Shown: positions 34,181 to 43,579 of the stretch, piece by piece
Layout: the number at the start of each line of letters is the position of its first letter
How positions within the stretch are numbered: the first letter of the stretch is position 1
Source of the DNA: JAGDZR01 sp049115695
GTDB lineage: Bacteria; Bacteroidota; Bacteroidia; Cytophagales; Cyclobacteriaceae
Direction: 5' to 3'
Assembly (NCBI GenBank): GCA_049115695.1
Contig: JAGDZR010000012.1
Location: forward strand, 186,001-250,000
Length of the DNA: 64,000 nt
Program-made: the position numbers and the translations under genes
Notes under the pieces: generated by a model
Told to the model about the DNA's origin: nothing
The model's database searches: none
What the model saw: the letters and a program-made list of their open reading frames with translations, nothing else

Positions 34181-35710
34181 ATGATGAATAAATGCTTGAT
34201 TTTCTGTTTGCAGCTTTTTCTGTTTGCGTGTAACGAGAATGTGAAAGAGGACCGACCCAATATTTTGTTAATCATGGCAGATGACATGGGTTACTCAGAT
34301 ATTGGATCCTATGGTGGCGAAATTGCTACGCCTCATCTGGATCGGCTTGCAGAAGAGGGTATGCGGTTTACCTCATTTTACAACATGGCCAAGTGTAATC
34401 CAACCAGGTCTAGTTTGCTTACTGGATTGTACCGAGGAGGTAATGGTGCAGTACATTTGGCTCAATTGACACGTCGGGCTGGTTATTTCAACATCATGAG
34501 TGGGAAAGAGCACTTTGATGGCTGGGTGCCGGCTTATTGTAAAGCTGAAAATGTATTTGATCACTCCTTTTATTTCTGGGCTACTACAGAGTACTTTTTA
34601 CCACCGTCAGGGAAGTTTGAGCGACCTTTTTACTTAGAAGGAAAGAAACTAGATGCTTCAGAGATTGAATATGAGCAAGCTCCAATGTACAAAACCGACT
34701 TCATCACGGATTATGCCATAAGGTGGTTGGATGAAGCATTTGGACGAGACGATCCCTTTTTTATGTATCTACCCTATCATGCTGCACACTATCCTCTTCA
34801 AGCCAGACCAGAAGATATTCAGAAGTATCGGGGCACCTACAAAAAGGGCTGGGATCAGCTAAGGGATGAAAGGTTTGTTAAGCAGCAACAACTTGGCGTC
34901 ATTCCAAAAAATGCAACATTAAGTCCTCCGGAGGGAAACAAAAACATGTTTCGAGGACCGCTAACACCTGCATACAAGGATTACTACCCCTGGGAAACTC
35001 TCACCGCTGACCAACAGGATTCCTTAGATTTGGAAATGGCTGTATATGCCGCAATTGTTGATAGAATGGATCAGAACATTGGACGTGTTCTTTCCAAGCT
35101 GGAACAAGCCGGAAAGTTGGATAATACGATTGTGATGTTTTTGATTGACAATGGTGCTTGTCCATTTCAGACCAATAAAGTTGAGGATGTACAACCTGGA
35201 CCCGCAGATTCTTACTGGTCACTTAGGAGTACATGGGCCAATGCTTCCAATACGCCATATCGTCAGTTCAAGCAATGTGGTCATGAAGGAGGAAGTCATA
35301 CGCCATTTATTGTGCGTTGGCCTGGCAAAGTAGCAGCAAATAGTTTGACGGATCAACCTGGTCATGTTGTAGATATGTTACCCACGTTTATAGACATATT
35401 GGGAATCGATTATCCTGATTCCATTAATGGACATAAAACCCTAAAACCTCATGGTAGTTCTCTGATGCCCATACTGACCGGAAATGAGAGAATAGAACCG
35501 GCTTACTTTATTTCAGGAATGCCCAGGTTTCGTATGTACCGATCCGGGGATCATAAAATTGTCAAACTCAATGATGGACCATGGGAAATGTATGATCTCG
35601 CCAACGATCCTGTAGAACTATATGATATTGCAGATGAATGGCCTCTGAAGGTGCAACAGCTAAGCCAACAACTGGATTCAGTAGAAGCCTCATTTGAGAT
35701 GTCCAGATGA
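34181..35710 (+). CDS. Arylsulfatase-like S1 sulfatase lipoprotein
   Basis: A 509-aa lipoprotein sulfatase with lipobox LFAC17, metal-binding ILLIMADDMGYSD at 28-40 and formylglycine site CNPTRSSLLTG with Cys72. Further family blocks are FLIDNGACPFQTNK and HEGGSHTPFIVRWPGK. It differs in length and in the sequence around the active site from the preceding sulfatase, so the two probably remove sulfate from different positions. No maturating enzyme is adjacent. A TIM-barrel isomerase follows after about 115 bp. Confidence 0.88.
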   Translation: MMNKCLIFCLQLFLFACNENVKEDRPNILLIMADDMGYSDIGSYGGEIATPHLDRLAEEGMRFTSFYNMAKCNPTRSSLLTGLYRGGNGAVHLAQLTRRAGYFNIMSGKEHFDGWVPAYCKAENVFDHSFYFWATTEYFLPPSGKFERPFYLEGKKLDASEIEYEQAPMYKTDFITDYAIRWLDEAFGRDDPFFMYLPYHAAHYPLQARPEDIQKYRGTYKKGWDQLRDERFVKQQQLGVIPKNATLSPPEGNKNMFRGPLTPAYKDYYPWETLTADQQDSLDLEMAVYAAIVDRMDQNIGRVLSKLEQAGKLDNTIVMFLIDNGACPFQTNKVEDVQPGPADSYWSLRSTWANASNTPYRQFKQCGHEGGSHTPFIVRWPGKVAANSLTDQPGHVVDMLPTFIDILGIDYPDSINGHKTLKPHGSSLMPILTGNERIEPAYFISGMPRFRMYRSGDHKIVKLNDGPWEMYDLANDPVELYDIADEWPLKVQQLSQQLDSVEASFEMSR

Positions 35711-35824
35711 TTAAACTTGCAGGTTGATCGACTCGATAGGATTCGTATGGTTTTTTATAAACCTTAGTATATTCAGCTATTTAATTCGTGAAATAACCTT
35801 GGTTGTCCTTAAATAATTAAAAGT

Positions 35825-36742
35825 ATGCTAGATCTTGGATTTGTGAGCGCCATTCTACCCCATCAATCTTTTGAAGGAGTAGTTGATTACGCGGCTGAAA
35901 ATGATTTCAAATGTATAGAGTTAATGTGTTGGCCAAAGGGCAAAGCAGAAAGGCGATATGCTGGAGTCACCCACATAGATGTTGACGTACTTGACGAGGG
36001 ACGAATCAATCATATCCAATCATATTTAATTCAAAAGGGAGTATATGCATCGGCTTTGGGTTATTATCCCAATCCGCTTGATCCGGATCAATCCAAATCG
36101 GTCGTCTATGTAAACCACATCAAATCTTTAATCAAATCAGCTCAGAAGCTCGGTATACCTAGAGTTAATTCATTTGTAGGAAGAAATGCAGCTGAATCCG
36201 TAGAATGGAACCTGGATAGGTTCAGGGAGATATGGCCTGATATTGTAAAGTTGGCTGAACAATGTCAAATCAAGATTGGTATTGAGAATTGTCCAATGCT
36301 ATTTACGAAAGATGAATGGCCAGGTGGTCATAACCTTGCGACTACACCTGCTATTTGGGATCAGATGTTTGAAGCTATTCCGAGTGAGAACTTTGGTTTA
36401 AATTATGATCCATCCCATTTGGTATGGATGCAGATGGATGAAGTCCAACCTATTTACGATTATGCTGATAAGTTATTTCACATTCACTTGAAGGATGCCA
36501 AGGTATACAAGCACAAATTGGATCGAGTTGGCATCATGGCATACCCATTAGATTTTCATTCTCCGAAGTTACCTGGACTAGGAGACGTTAGATGGAGAGA
36601 TTTTTTTTCGGCCTTGACTTCAGTCAGATATAGTGGACCTGTCTGCATTGAAGTAGAAGACAAAGCCTATGAGGGATCAGAAGCAGAAGTTTACGCTGCA
36701 TTGCGTACAAGCCGAAACTATCTCAAACAGTTTTTAGGGTAG
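35825..36742 (+). CDS. Sugar phosphate isomerase/epimerase-like TIM barrel
   Basis: A 305-aa AP-endonuclease-2-like TIM barrel with no signal peptide, so it is cytoplasmic. Metal-ligand segments are IGIENCPMLF, NYDPSHLVWMQ, HIHLKDAKVY and CIEVEDKAYEG, the usual Glu-Asp-His-Glu set of the family. Such proteins isomerise or epimerise ketoses and keto-sugar derivatives. It is in the strand and neighbourhood of the sulfatases and rhamnose genes, so it likely handles one of the released sugars. I cannot name the substrate. Confidence 0.82.
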   Translation: MLDLGFVSAILPHQSFEGVVDYAAENDFKCIELMCWPKGKAERRYAGVTHIDVDVLDEGRINHIQSYLIQKGVYASALGYYPNPLDPDQSKSVVYVNHIKSLIKSAQKLGIPRVNSFVGRNAAESVEWNLDRFREIWPDIVKLAEQCQIKIGIENCPMLFTKDEWPGGHNLATTPAIWDQMFEAIPSENFGLNYDPSHLVWMQMDEVQPIYDYADKLFHIHLKDAKVYKHKLDRVGIMAYPLDFHSPKLPGLGDVRWRDFFSALTSVRYSGPVCIEVEDKAYEGSEAEVYAALRTSRNYLKQFLG

Positions 36743-36806
36743 GTGAGTAAGGGGGCTGCCAGTCAAGTCTGTATTCGTTGAATTATGAATGTTTCAATAC
36801 TGCATT

Positions 36807-37427
36807 TCAATAATCATGAAAACCTTTCCCTGCTAGTATTTTGGGGATACACTTTTCGATTCTGGATATTCTTGTTTTGGATTGTTTAGGTTGAGAAATA
36901 TGTAATATATATCCTCGTTGACGCCCTGGGGTCAATTTTGCAAATGCAGTTTTTAAGTTCACATCATTGGCCATAATATGTACCAATTCTTCGGGCATTG
37001 GTTCCGGTGCTTTTTTAAATGCAACTTTGAGTCCTGCCTTTTCAACTTCAATAGCTTCTAATATATACGACTTAATGACTGACGCCAGGTCAAGTATTTG
37101 CTTGTGATCTGTAAATCGAAATTGTTTCGAGGCTTGAGAATTATCGCCAGGAGAAAAAAGCAATTTTTCAGGATCCTTTAATAATGACCCTTTGAAAAAA
37201 GCGATGGTAGCGTATCCTTTGAATGCTGTAACCAACAAGATGTTTTTACCTTGATACGTATAGCATGGTTGTGACCATTTATAGGTTTCGTCCAACTCAC
37301 ATTCCAGTACTATCTGTCTCAGTGCTATCAATTCAGGCTTCCAGCTATGTACCTTACATTCAGGTGTTTGATACAATGAGCAACGACCGCATCCTTCTTT
37401 CAGGTATAAATCAATTTTTGAATTCAA
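36807..37427 (-). CDS. YdeI/DUF1801-like protein
   Basis: A 206-aa cytoplasmic protein with a DUF1801 domain at the N-terminal side (about 25-120, including QPCYTYQGKNILLVTAFKGYATIAFFKG) and a C-terminal YdeI-type region (about 145-206) with TPGRQRGYILHISQPKQSKTRISRIEKCIPKIL. Such proteins are common accessory genes with no settled function. Cys14 and Cys17 near the start (GCGRCS) form a possible pair. It stands between the sugar isomerase (+) and the small repeat protein (-) and does not seem part of the sugar operons. Confidence 0.75.
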   Translation of the reverse strand: MNSKIDLYLKEGCGRCSLYQTPECKVHSWKPELIALRQIVLECELDETYKWSQPCYTYQGKNILLVTAFKGYATIAFFKGSLLKDPEKLLFSPGDNSQASKQFRFTDHKQILDLASVIKSYILEAIEVEKAGLKVAFKKAPEPMPEELVHIMANDVNLKTAFAKLTPGRQRGYILHISQPKQSKTRISRIEKCIPKILAGKGFHDY

Positions 37428-37502
37428 TTTTTATCTATTCCTTGATACCATTTTGAGTAAAGGTAGTTGAATCCGGTTCAAGGGAATCTCAGTGCATTAT
37501 TG

Positions 37503-37538
37503 AAAAAACAAAAGTCACTTCATTGCTAAAGTGACTTT
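37503..37538 (-). terminator. Terminator for the KGP-repeat protein gene
   Basis: AAAGTCACTT (37511-37520) and AAGTGACTTT (37529-37538) form a perfect 10-bp stem with an 8-nt loop. On the minus strand it is followed by TGTTTTTTC, giving a T-rich tail 27 bp after the stop at 37565. Confidence 0.75.
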
Positions 37539-37564
37539 CAATTTGCTCCAAGAAAGAATTGTCT

Positions 37565-37936
37565 TTAATCTTTATTCTTTGCGATTATTTTACCTGCAGG
37601 TTTTTTGGGCTGCTGAGGAATCTCTATTGTTTGCTTTTCTATATTCCAGGGCTTATAGTTTTTGGCCATCGGACCTTTGAGTCCTTGCTTTGGATTGTTG
37701 AAAACGACAGGAATTAATATTGAAGTGTCAAGTTCTTGGTTGCCAGCTCGTTGATTTTTTGCAGCAGCTCCTTTTACGTCCTCTTTATCTACAGTGTAAA
37801 CGGCTTTGTCAACTTGCTCATATTTCCAAGGCTTGTAGTTTTTTGCAGCTGGGCCTTTGAGAGAGTTTCTACTCTGAGCGACAACCATTGAAGCTCCAAA
37901 ATATATTGCGATTAATAGTAAACTATACCTTTTCAT
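37565..37936 (-). CDS. Secreted small protein with KGPxAKNYKPW repeats
   Basis: A 123-aa protein with signal MKRYSLLLIAIYFGASMVVA and then three imperfect repeats: SLKGPAAKNYKPWKYE (25-40), DVKGAAAKNQRA (53-64) and GLKGPMAKNYKPWNIE (85-100). A vestigial copy GKIIAKNKD ends the protein. Spacing between copies is about 28-32 residues. The mature part is basic and lacks cysteine, so it is probably a periplasmic or extracellular protein. I know no named family for the motif. It has its own terminator and no operon partner. Confidence 0.7.
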   Translation of the reverse strand: MKRYSLLLIAIYFGASMVVAQSRNSLKGPAAKNYKPWKYEQVDKAVYTVDKEDVKGAAAKNQRAGNQELDTSILIPVVFNNPKQGLKGPMAKNYKPWNIEKQTIEIPQQPKKPAGKIIAKNKD

Positions 37937-38066
37937 AATTGCGTCATTTATGTTCTAACATCTATACAAATAAACGTTGGATATGAGCACGCGCCATTCC
38001 CGATAAATATCGAAATTATTTTAAGCAGTTATATCGAGCAGCTTATCCGTATAAATACGGAGAGGA

Positions 38067-38690
38067 CTAAATGATCTTGAGCCGAACTGACTTTTTGATT
38101 AATTCAGCGGTGTTTTGAACCTGTAATTTCTTCATCATATTCATGCGATGAGTCTCAACCGTTCGGGTGCTGACAAAGAGTATATCAGCAATTTCTTTGG
38201 TGGTTTTGCCCTCTGAGACAAGGTTTAGTACTTCAATCTCTCTTTCTGAAAGCTTTCCATCAGTGTCACCTTCAATCGACATATTTCCAATCATGAGTTC
38301 TGATATCTGCTGGTTAAAGTACTTCTTACCATTAGCTACCGTTTTGATCGCTTCAATTAGTTCACTTTCATCAGAGTTTTTCAGCATGTATCCTGCAGCA
38401 CCATTTCTAACAGCCTTAACAACATACTGTCCTTCAGCGTGCATGGTGATCACAATGAACTTAACAGCGGGATGCTTTTTACCTGCAGTTTTTATCACAT
38501 CGAGTCCGTTCATGCCAGACATGGAGATATCAATCAGAACGACGTGTGGTTGATGTTCATTTAACAGCGTCAATAATTCTTCTCCGGATGATGCCTCTGC
38601 AAGAATGGAAATCTGTTCATCCTTAGCGAGGAGTGATATGATTCCTTCTCTAAAAAGTTGATGGTCGTCAGTGACAATTAGTTTGATCAT
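38067..38690 (-). CDS. NarL/FixJ-type response regulator
   Basis: A 207-aa response regulator with a REC domain (about 1-120; acidic DD at 8-9, phosphoacceptor D54 in VVLIDISMSGMNGLD, and the conserved Lys in YMLKNSDESEL) and a C-terminal LuxR-type helix-turn-helix (about 142-207) with LSEREIEVLNLVSEGKTTKEIA. It overlaps the sensor kinase stop by four bases (ATGA), so the pair are coupled. It probably regulates the nearby rhamnosidase and related genes, but targets are not visible. Confidence 0.92.
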   Translation of the reverse strand: MIKLIVTDDHQLFREGIISLLAKDEQISILAEASSGEELLTLLNEHQPHVVLIDISMSGMNGLDVIKTAGKKHPAVKFIVITMHAEGQYVVKAVRNGAAGYMLKNSDESELIEAIKTVANGKKYFNQQISELMIGNMSIEGDTDGKLSEREIEVLNLVSEGKTTKEIADILFVSTRTVETHRMNMMKKLQVQNTAELIKKSVRLKII

Positions 38691-40438
38691 GCTATTGGTA
38701 TTTCTACTTCTATGGAAGTTCCATTGGTGTCCGAATTTACAATGAGTTGTCCATTTACGAGCTTGACTCTCTCTTCCATATTGCTAAGTCCATTTCCTCT
38801 CTCAATATTTTCGGGATCAAATCCCGGGCCATCGTCTGCTATGTAAAGGCTGATGTGATCATCAAATTTGGTCAATGAAATCCGAATTTTCTCAGGGTTG
38901 GCGTGCTTGATTGCATTGTTCACAGCTTCTTGAGTAAGTCGATACAGTGCAAGGTGGATATTGGCTTCAATTTTTTCTTTAGCTATTACATCACGCTTCA
39001 ATTGAATGTCGATTCCTGTGCTTTCACTCATTTGTTTCACTAGATTTTCAATAGCATCTCCAGCACCAAAGTCCTGCAAAACACTGGGCATCAGGTTGTA
39101 GGACATGCGCCTGACTTCATTGATGGTGTTATCAATGATATTTATTAGGTTGCTCTTTAATTGTTCATCCAGGGTTACAGTCTGTATTCTAAACCGTAAA
39201 TTGGTTAGGAGTGGACCCAGCCCATCATGCATTTCTCTTGAAAGTCTAGCTCTTTCACTTTCTTGACCTTCTATTAATGATCGACGGTTCTGCTGAATGA
39301 GTTTCTCTTCATTGCTACGATAGTTGCTTAGCTCTTTGGCCATAGAGACCAGTGCATTTCCGAGCATGTCATACTGACTTTTCGGTGTATATGAGATATC
39401 AAAGTTGCCAGCACCAATATCTTGAGCAAAAGAAATGGTGCTTCGAAGCGTATATGTCACATTTTGCAGAGCAACTACCATTTGTTCGATTTCATCTTTT
39501 CCAGAATATTTGATCTGATAGTCATTGACAATTCCCTTGGAGATGTCAATGAGCGAGCGCTCCACAGATAAAATAGGTTTAACCAAGAAGCTGGAGATGA
39601 AGTAGGCCGAAACAAAGAGTAAAATGAACGCAAGCGCCAAGATTCCAAACAGTTTTGCTCTTACATTTTGTAGTGGCTCCATCGCTTCAGTGTAGTCTAT
39701 TTCGGACAACAGTACCCATGATAGTCCTTTGATATCAATTTTCTGGAAGGCGCTGAAAACATCTACATTTCGGTAGTCTTTGATTAACCCGGTACCTTCA
39801 TCAGCTTTTCTCGCCATCTTGACTCCTTCAGTTTCGACCAGTATGGTTGTCGGATTGACATCCAGAAATCTAGACTTACTTCTCATTTTATTATCTGGTC
39901 CGATTAGATAAGACTCTCCTGTTGATCCTAACCCCGTTCTTTCCAGCAGAATATCCTGAATCTCTGGCAGGTATAGCACATATTTAATACTTGCACCTTT
40001 GGAAGAGCGTGCCGTAAATGCTATGATGATCATGTTCTCAAATTGGGGAATGAGGTCGTGAACATAAATGGTCCCTTTCTCAGAAGGAACTGGAAGCTCC
40101 TTAATCTCCTCCGGTATTTGCATATGCTGGAGTGGATTGTCATCGGAAATATAGAAGAAATCATCCTGAATCGTTGCTGAATCTGGTATGGCTGTTGCTA
40201 TTAGAGATTGGACATTTTCAATTTCTCCATTGATGATACTTTCTATTTGCACCTTCTTCAATCTTGCCACCGACGAAAGTTGCATCAGCACCCGTTCAGT
40301 CATGGCGTTGGAAAATTGATGATAGAAAAGAGCAGAAACCAGAACTATCACCATCATGGACATCCCGATCATGATAAATGACAATTTGTTGCTTATTTTC
40401 AACTTCTGAAACCAAGGTACTTTTCGGTACGGACTCAT
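38687..40438 (-). CDS. NarL-type sensor histidine kinase with dCache-like sensor
   Basis: From the ATG at 40438 this is a 583-aa membrane kinase; a start 24 codons further upstream is possible. Two membrane segments (about 21-42 and 265-286) enclose an extracytoplasmic dCache-like sensor of about 220 residues ending GSTGESYLIGPDNKMRS. A HAMP-like linker and coiled region precede the HisKA_3 motif SERARLSREMHDGLGPLL (H404), and the ATPase domain has VNNAIKHANPE and DDGPGFDPEN. It is divergent from nothing and downstream of the GH78 gene on the same strand. Confidence 0.9.
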   Translation of the reverse strand: MSPYRKVPWFQKLKISNKLSFIMIGMSMMVIVLVSALFYHQFSNAMTERVLMQLSSVARLKKVQIESIINGEIENVQSLIATAIPDSATIQDDFFYISDDNPLQHMQIPEEIKELPVPSEKGTIYVHDLIPQFENMIIIAFTARSSKGASIKYVLYLPEIQDILLERTGLGSTGESYLIGPDNKMRSKSRFLDVNPTTILVETEGVKMARKADEGTGLIKDYRNVDVFSAFQKIDIKGLSWVLLSEIDYTEAMEPLQNVRAKLFGILALAFILLFVSAYFISSFLVKPILSVERSLIDISKGIVNDYQIKYSGKDEIEQMVVALQNVTYTLRSTISFAQDIGAGNFDISYTPKSQYDMLGNALVSMAKELSNYRSNEEKLIQQNRRSLIEGQESERARLSREMHDGLGPLLTNLRFRIQTVTLDEQLKSNLINIIDNTINEVRRMSYNLMPSVLQDFGAGDAIENLVKQMSESTGIDIQLKRDVIAKEKIEANIHLALYRLTQEAVNNAIKHANPEKIRISLTKFDDHISLYIADDGPGFDPENIERGNGLSNMEERVKLVNGQLIVNSDTNGTSIEVEIPIA

Positions 40439-40545
40439 TCTTGAGTTGCAATGATTTGGAAATGATGTGAATTTATAACGAACAATCCTATAGGAGAAAG
40501 GATGAGCCAATTTTCAAACTAATCATATCACGTTGCTTTGGATAT

Positions 40546-43305
40546 TTAATATATGATCGGTTTTGTCGAGAAAGCATATGTTCCGCTTGAAACATCAAAC
40601 AGCTGATAATCTCCCTCTGACCTAATAAACCTGATGTTATCACCATTGAACGGTTTGTTATCACTCTCCAATATCGAGTCCCTACTTTTTGAAGGGACAT
40701 AGACGGTAGCAGTGCTACCTACCGGAACTGTGATGTTCATTTCGAAAGCATCTTGCTGCTGTTTCCAATGAATGCCAGCTTTACCATATGGTGTTTCATT
40801 TTCATACTTCACAAAACTTAGCTCTGGAACAGGATTAGGCTTAAAAATGATATGTTGATAGCCAGGAATATTAGGATCAGGACGCATACCGGCCAGTTGC
40901 TGATAAAACCATATCAATCCTCCGCCAAACATTGGGTGGTTATGAGAACCTTCATCTCCCCAATGCTCTCTTGTAGTGGTGGCACCTGATTCAAGCCAGT
41001 GACCAAAGCTCGGCGGGATTGTCTTGTTCATTGCATCATATGCCAGATGATTAAGTCCATTTTCAGCCAATACCTGGAAAAAATACCTGGTCCCGAATAT
41101 TCCTGTGTCAAAATGCCCCTCATTGGATAGAATATTCTTTTGCAGAGATTGAAGAACTTCCGTTTTTACTGCAACTGGAACGCCCATTTTTAGAGCAAAT
41201 ATGTTGGCTCCTTCATTTCCGTAGCTTTTCAATTCGGGGTTGTAAAATGCTGTATGAAAAGCGTTTTTGGTTCGCTGTGCTAACTCCATAAACGTGTTTG
41301 ACTCCTGTTTGAGGCCCAGGATTTCAGCCGATTTGGAGGCAATTTCTACACATCTCCAAAAGTAGAAGGTATGTACCAGATCATCTCTGACCAATTCTCC
41401 GGGAGGCGCCCAGTCTCCAAGGTTGAACCATTTTAGTATTTGCCCTGAGCCATTTCGACGTTGTGAATGCATAATGCCATTTTCATTCACCCAAGTCTGC
41501 ATATACTTTATGTATGCCTTCATAGCTGGATAGTACGCCTCAAGCACATCTCTTGCTCCATACTGCTGATAGAATTCCCAGGGAATAATACCAATGGCAG
41601 CTCCCCATGCTACTCCACCACCACATCCTGGTTGCCATGGAGCACCATTGGGGACGTAACCCGTTTCGACATTTTGAGCTTCTGAAATGTCTTGCATCCA
41701 TTTATAGTAAAAATTCCGCGCGTCATAGTTGTGCATGACTGTAGCACATGCCACTTGGCCATCTCCTGTGTAAGCAGAGCGCTCACGATGAGGGCAGTCA
41801 CTTACAATTCCGCCATGCATGTTGTCAATCTGACTCCTTCTCCAGATTTTGTTAATGTTATTAAAAAGGGAGTTTGACGTCTCGAAAGTTGCTGATTCAT
41901 TGATCTCAGTATTTATCATTTTGGCTGTCAGGTGTTCGGGAAGCAGCTCTCCATACCAGTTCTTGATTTCAATTCCGCTAAAAACAAACCAGTTAAATCT
42001 GGGTTCATAGTTTTCGTAATCCTCTCCTTTGAAAACATACGTGTTATCACCTGAGTATAAGTTACTGTTAAATGAAATGTCAATTTGATGGCCTTTTGGC
42101 GCTTGCACATTGTTCAAGCTTACCCAACCTGAAATTTCTGTACCAAAATCAACATAGTGATTGCCATTGGGTAGTCTTTCAATGGTTTTAGGACTGAAGT
42201 GTTCAGTTACTTTATCCGTATTGCTGGTGTGCGCAACGAGTTCTCCTGCTGGCGCAGATTTTAATGAAACATTTGACCAACTCTCATCATTGTATTGAGG
42301 ATTACTCCACCCCGTTTGCTCAAGTCGTGCATCATAGTGTTCGCCATAGTAAACCATGTTCTTCAAGATTGCACTCTTTGCAGCTTTCCATGTTGCATCT
42401 GATTTTATTATTTCCTCAGTTCCATCCGAGTAGGTGATATGAACCTGTCCTAAAAATCGAGGAGAGCCATAACCCTCTGCCCAAAACTTAGCCGGGTTAT
42501 AAAATCCATTTCCCAGGACCGCACCCAAAACATTATTTCCTTCAGCCAATAATTCTGTGATGTCATAGGCTAAGTACATGACCTTATATCGCTTGAAATT
42601 ATCCGCTACGTTGATATAATATTCGCCAAGTTTGGGGCGCTTTCCATAGTTGGTCTGATTTGGGATTAACACATCATTTCCAACTTTGTTCCCATTGGCG
42701 TAGAATTCGAAATATCCAAGTCCTGTTACATAGGCTACTGCTTTACTTATCGGCCGATTTAGTTGAAATGACTTACGCAATATAGGAGCAGGGGGTCCAA
42801 AGTCTTCAGGTTGTTGGTCCGGATATTTATCGGGTCGCGCTATTGCTTTTTCATCCTGCCAAGGGGCTCCTATCCATTTGGCTTGCCAATCTGAAGACTT
42901 CAGGAGACCCATCCGCCAGAAACCGGGTTCACTCCAGCTGGAAACTTGATTATCTTGATCCCAAACTCGCACTTGCCACCAGCACTCAGTTCTACTTGCT
43001 AGTGGAGTACCATCATATGGGATGCGTATTGATGATTGGGATTTAATTTTCCCGGAATCCCAGAGATCAGGATCTGTGAGTTTTTCCTGAGAGGTAGCGA
43101 CACGGATTTGATAGGCTGACTGGCTTAAACCTCGATTTTCGGTAATTGCAGTATTAACCCAGCCAACTCTCGGCTGCTGTACATCAACAACCGAAGGGTT
43201 TGATAGGTATTCACAGGTGAGTTTGGAAGGTTGAATTTGACTTGACTGTGTTTGTAGACTTTGACAAGCCCAAGCAATGCAGGCTAAAAATGCTAGTTTT
43301 TTCAT
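40546..43305 (-). CDS. GH78 alpha-L-rhamnosidase, secreted
   Basis: A 919-aa alpha-L-rhamnosidase that releases terminal L-rhamnose from polysaccharides or glycosides. A signal peptide (MKKLAFLACIAWACQ) is followed by an N-terminal beta-sandwich (PRVGWVNTA then QSAYQIRVATS), accessory beta domains, and the (alpha/alpha)6 catalytic barrel with SDCPHRERSAYTGDGQ (general acid Glu) and WLESGATTTREHWGDEGSH (putative base Glu). A C-terminal beta domain follows. The product would feed the cytoplasmic RhaI-kinase-aldolase pathway. It is divergent from a Gfo/Idh gene. Confidence 0.92.
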   Translation of the reverse strand: MKKLAFLACIAWACQSLQTQSSQIQPSKLTCEYLSNPSVVDVQQPRVGWVNTAITENRGLSQSAYQIRVATSQEKLTDPDLWDSGKIKSQSSIRIPYDGTPLASRTECWWQVRVWDQDNQVSSWSEPGFWRMGLLKSSDWQAKWIGAPWQDEKAIARPDKYPDQQPEDFGPPAPILRKSFQLNRPISKAVAYVTGLGYFEFYANGNKVGNDVLIPNQTNYGKRPKLGEYYINVADNFKRYKVMYLAYDITELLAEGNNVLGAVLGNGFYNPAKFWAEGYGSPRFLGQVHITYSDGTEEIIKSDATWKAAKSAILKNMVYYGEHYDARLEQTGWSNPQYNDESWSNVSLKSAPAGELVAHTSNTDKVTEHFSPKTIERLPNGNHYVDFGTEISGWVSLNNVQAPKGHQIDISFNSNLYSGDNTYVFKGEDYENYEPRFNWFVFSGIEIKNWYGELLPEHLTAKMINTEINESATFETSNSLFNNINKIWRRSQIDNMHGGIVSDCPHRERSAYTGDGQVACATVMHNYDARNFYYKWMQDISEAQNVETGYVPNGAPWQPGCGGGVAWGAAIGIIPWEFYQQYGARDVLEAYYPAMKAYIKYMQTWVNENGIMHSQRRNGSGQILKWFNLGDWAPPGELVRDDLVHTFYFWRCVEIASKSAEILGLKQESNTFMELAQRTKNAFHTAFYNPELKSYGNEGANIFALKMGVPVAVKTEVLQSLQKNILSNEGHFDTGIFGTRYFFQVLAENGLNHLAYDAMNKTIPPSFGHWLESGATTTREHWGDEGSHNHPMFGGGLIWFYQQLAGMRPDPNIPGYQHIIFKPNPVPELSFVKYENETPYGKAGIHWKQQQDAFEMNITVPVGSTATVYVPSKSRDSILESDNKPFNGDNIRFIRSEGDYQLFDVSSGTYAFSTKPIIY

Positions 43306-43579
43306 AAAGAAAGGGTTCTAAACAAACTTAGCGGATGGATCATTTCTTGAGTTGTATTTTTTGCTAAGTGTGTTACATAATATGAGAAGCTATGATCTAG
43401 GATCGAGGACTATTGCTTGTTGTTTTTGATTGATTGTATTTTTAAAATTTGAGTCTTTCAATAAAAGCAGTTAAAAAAGATAGATAGCTCTTTTTCAAGG
43501 GCTTGATTTGAGTATTTTACATCATTAAGTATGACCAATGCCGAGTTCTGGGAATTCGGTTAACGCAGAAAAGAAGATT
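43306..43579. other. Divergent intergenic region, GH78 and oxidoreductase
   Basis: About 270 bp, AT-rich. A weak variant of the 18-bp rhamnose-promoter repeat (13 of 18 matches) lies at 43468-43485, with the core AGTTAAAAAAGATAGA. No other structure is supportable. Confidence 0.35.

Noticed and set aside
43468..43485. Variant of the rhamnose-promoter repeat as a firm operator.
   Set aside because: Only 13 of 18 bases match and the core is an A-run, so chance is a fair explanation; reported as weak only.
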